From Solibacillus sp. FSL R7-0682 (GTDB lineage Bacteria > Bacillota > Bacilli > Bacillales_A > Planococcaceae): a DNA stretch of 64,000 bases. The notes under the pieces are model-generated. The model did not search any database. It saw nothing but the letters and a program-made list of their open reading frames with translations, and had not been told where the DNA came from. Position 1 is the first letter of the stretch, and every line of letters starts with the position of its first letter. Where the stretch lies: contig NZ_JBBOUI010000001.1 of assembly GCF_038005985.1 (NCBI RefSeq), forward strand, positions 511,001 through 575,000, written 5' to 3'. This document shows positions 63,445-64,000 of this stretch, in pieces. Made by a program: the position numbers and the translations under genes.

Positions 63445-64000
63445 ATGGAACACATTTTAAGACCGATTTATCAAGAACGCGCTAGCCAACCTGATACATT
63501 GGGAGTTATTTTAATAAATAAACGTGAAGATGCATTGAATGTGACAGATACTTTTGATGCGGTTCTTCTTATTATAGTAAAAGAAGCAGCTTCTCCAATA
63601 TTTTCGAAACATTATGCATATGGTGAAGCAAAAATGGTTATGCACATTTTAACAGAAGAACGACTGCGGAAATGGATTTTTATTGGCTCCAATAAGCGTT
63701 TAGTAGACTGGCTCTTACATGGTAAAGTGATGTTCGACCGTAATGAATTTTTATTTAAATTACGTTCAGAAATGCAAGAGTTCCCATTCTTCGGTAGAAA
63801 GTTAAAAACGGGTATTCAATTCGCGAAGTTAATTCGCCGTTATCAAGAGGGAAAAGAGTTTTTTGATGGCGGTCATCATTTAGATGCATACAATCATGTA
63901 ATTGCCTCACTGCATCACTTAGGCCGTTTATCAATAATTGATAGTGGAAATTATCCAGAGGTAACAGTTTGGGCACAAGTAAAAAGAAATGACCCAGCTA
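63445..64000 (+). CDS. Nucleotidyltransferase-like protein, YgxA family (5' part)
   Basis: Open at the window edge; 185 codons from ATG 63445, with TTAGGGGG upstream. The start reads EHILRPIYQERASQPDTLGV then ILINKREDALNVTDTFDAVLLIIVKEA, and later DGGHHLDAYNHVIASLHHLGRL. This fits the YgxA family, placed after perR-ygzB in B. subtilis just before an rRNA operon. A nucleotidyltransferase fold is inferred from that family; role unknown. The remainder lies beyond 64000. Confidence 0.85.
   Translation, partial: MEHILRPIYQERASQPDTLGVILINKREDALNVTDTFDAVLLIIVKEAASPIFSKHYAYGEAKMVMHILTEERLRKWIFIGSNKRLVDWLLHGKVMFDRNEFLFKLRSEMQEFPFFGRKLKTGIQFAKLIRRYQEGKEFFDGGHHLDAYNHVIASLHHLGRLSIIDSGNYPEVTVWAQVKRNDPA

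Overview
The window is low-GC Gram-positive chromosome from an endospore-forming, flagellated member of the Bacillales, most likely the Solibacillus/Lysinibacillus (Planococcaceae) group. The signs are low GC, strong AGGAGG-type ribosome binding sites with frequent TTG and GTG starts, spore genes (pdaA and a gamma-type SASP), motAB, and a LysM-M14 peptidase with the length and layout of the Lysinibacillus sphaericus enzyme. From about 18 kb on, the order follows the Bacillus subtilis yfk-yfj-yfh-yga region (yfkK, yfkI, yfkH; pdaA and the yfjO-type methyltransferase; yfhF, recX, yfhH, yfhJ, yfhP, mutY, sspE, ygaC, ygaD, ygaE, gsaB, bcp, perR, ygzB, ygxA), with insertions. The genus is an inference.

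Layout: 0.1-4.1 kb is an oligopeptide/dipeptide ABC operon (permeases, then two ATPases) with no binding protein in view. 4.2-8.4 kb is sbcDC. 8.5-9.1 kb holds a dispersed-repeat-like block, a 42-residue gene and a DUF4870 protein. 9.2-10.0 kb is a TPP riboswitch and thiT. 10.1-12.7 kb has a decayed small gene, map, a PPK2-type kinase and a GNAT acetyltransferase. 12.7-15.0 kb (minus) has carbonic anhydrase, a small His-tailed membrane protein and an M29 aminopeptidase. 15.2-16.8 kb is motAB; 16.8-18.8 kb psuK-psuG; 18.9-20.6 kb the yfkK/yfkI/yfkH cluster. 20.6-22.1 kb is an IS3-family element that split an intrinsic terminator exactly in its loop. 22.2-25.9 kb is a glycerate module (CdaR-type regulator, glycerate kinase, GntP permease).

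25.9-28 kb is an Fe(II)/Co(II)-type P1B-4 ATPase behind PerR-like and Fur-like boxes; 28-29.5 kb a cystine carrier; 29.9-31.5 kb class I fumarase. 31.9-32.4 kb is an unexplained terminated leader before an MFS exporter. 34-36.6 kb has 2,3-butanediol dehydrogenase and an unassigned permease; 37-39.4 kb an ECF sigma/DUF4179 anti-sigma pair and a GyrI-like protein; 39.5-42 kb a cell-wall endopeptidase and a ZIP transporter. 42-50.2 kb is the conserved yfj/yfh/yga housekeeping block. 50.3-52 kb is the ygaD ABC exporter. 52.3-58 kb is a second, complete peptide ABC operon with a near-consensus CodY box, sitting between ygaD and ygaE. 58-64 kb is ygaE, gsaB, bcp, a 2-hydroxyacid dehydrogenase, perR, ygzB and the truncated ygxA.

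Functional links: PerR is encoded here and PerR-type boxes lie before perR itself and the metal ATPase, giving a peroxide/iron circuit with Bcp nearby. CodY and CcpA-type sites connect peptide uptake, glycerate use and fumarase to nutrient state. No CRISPR array, rRNA, tRNA, prophage or recognisable defence island is visible. The region is mostly ordinary core chromosome. The best leads for something undescribed are the leader before the MFS gene (32.19-32.36 kb), the ribosome-binding site of pdaA lying inside an upstream terminator, and the operator-like palindrome at psuK.
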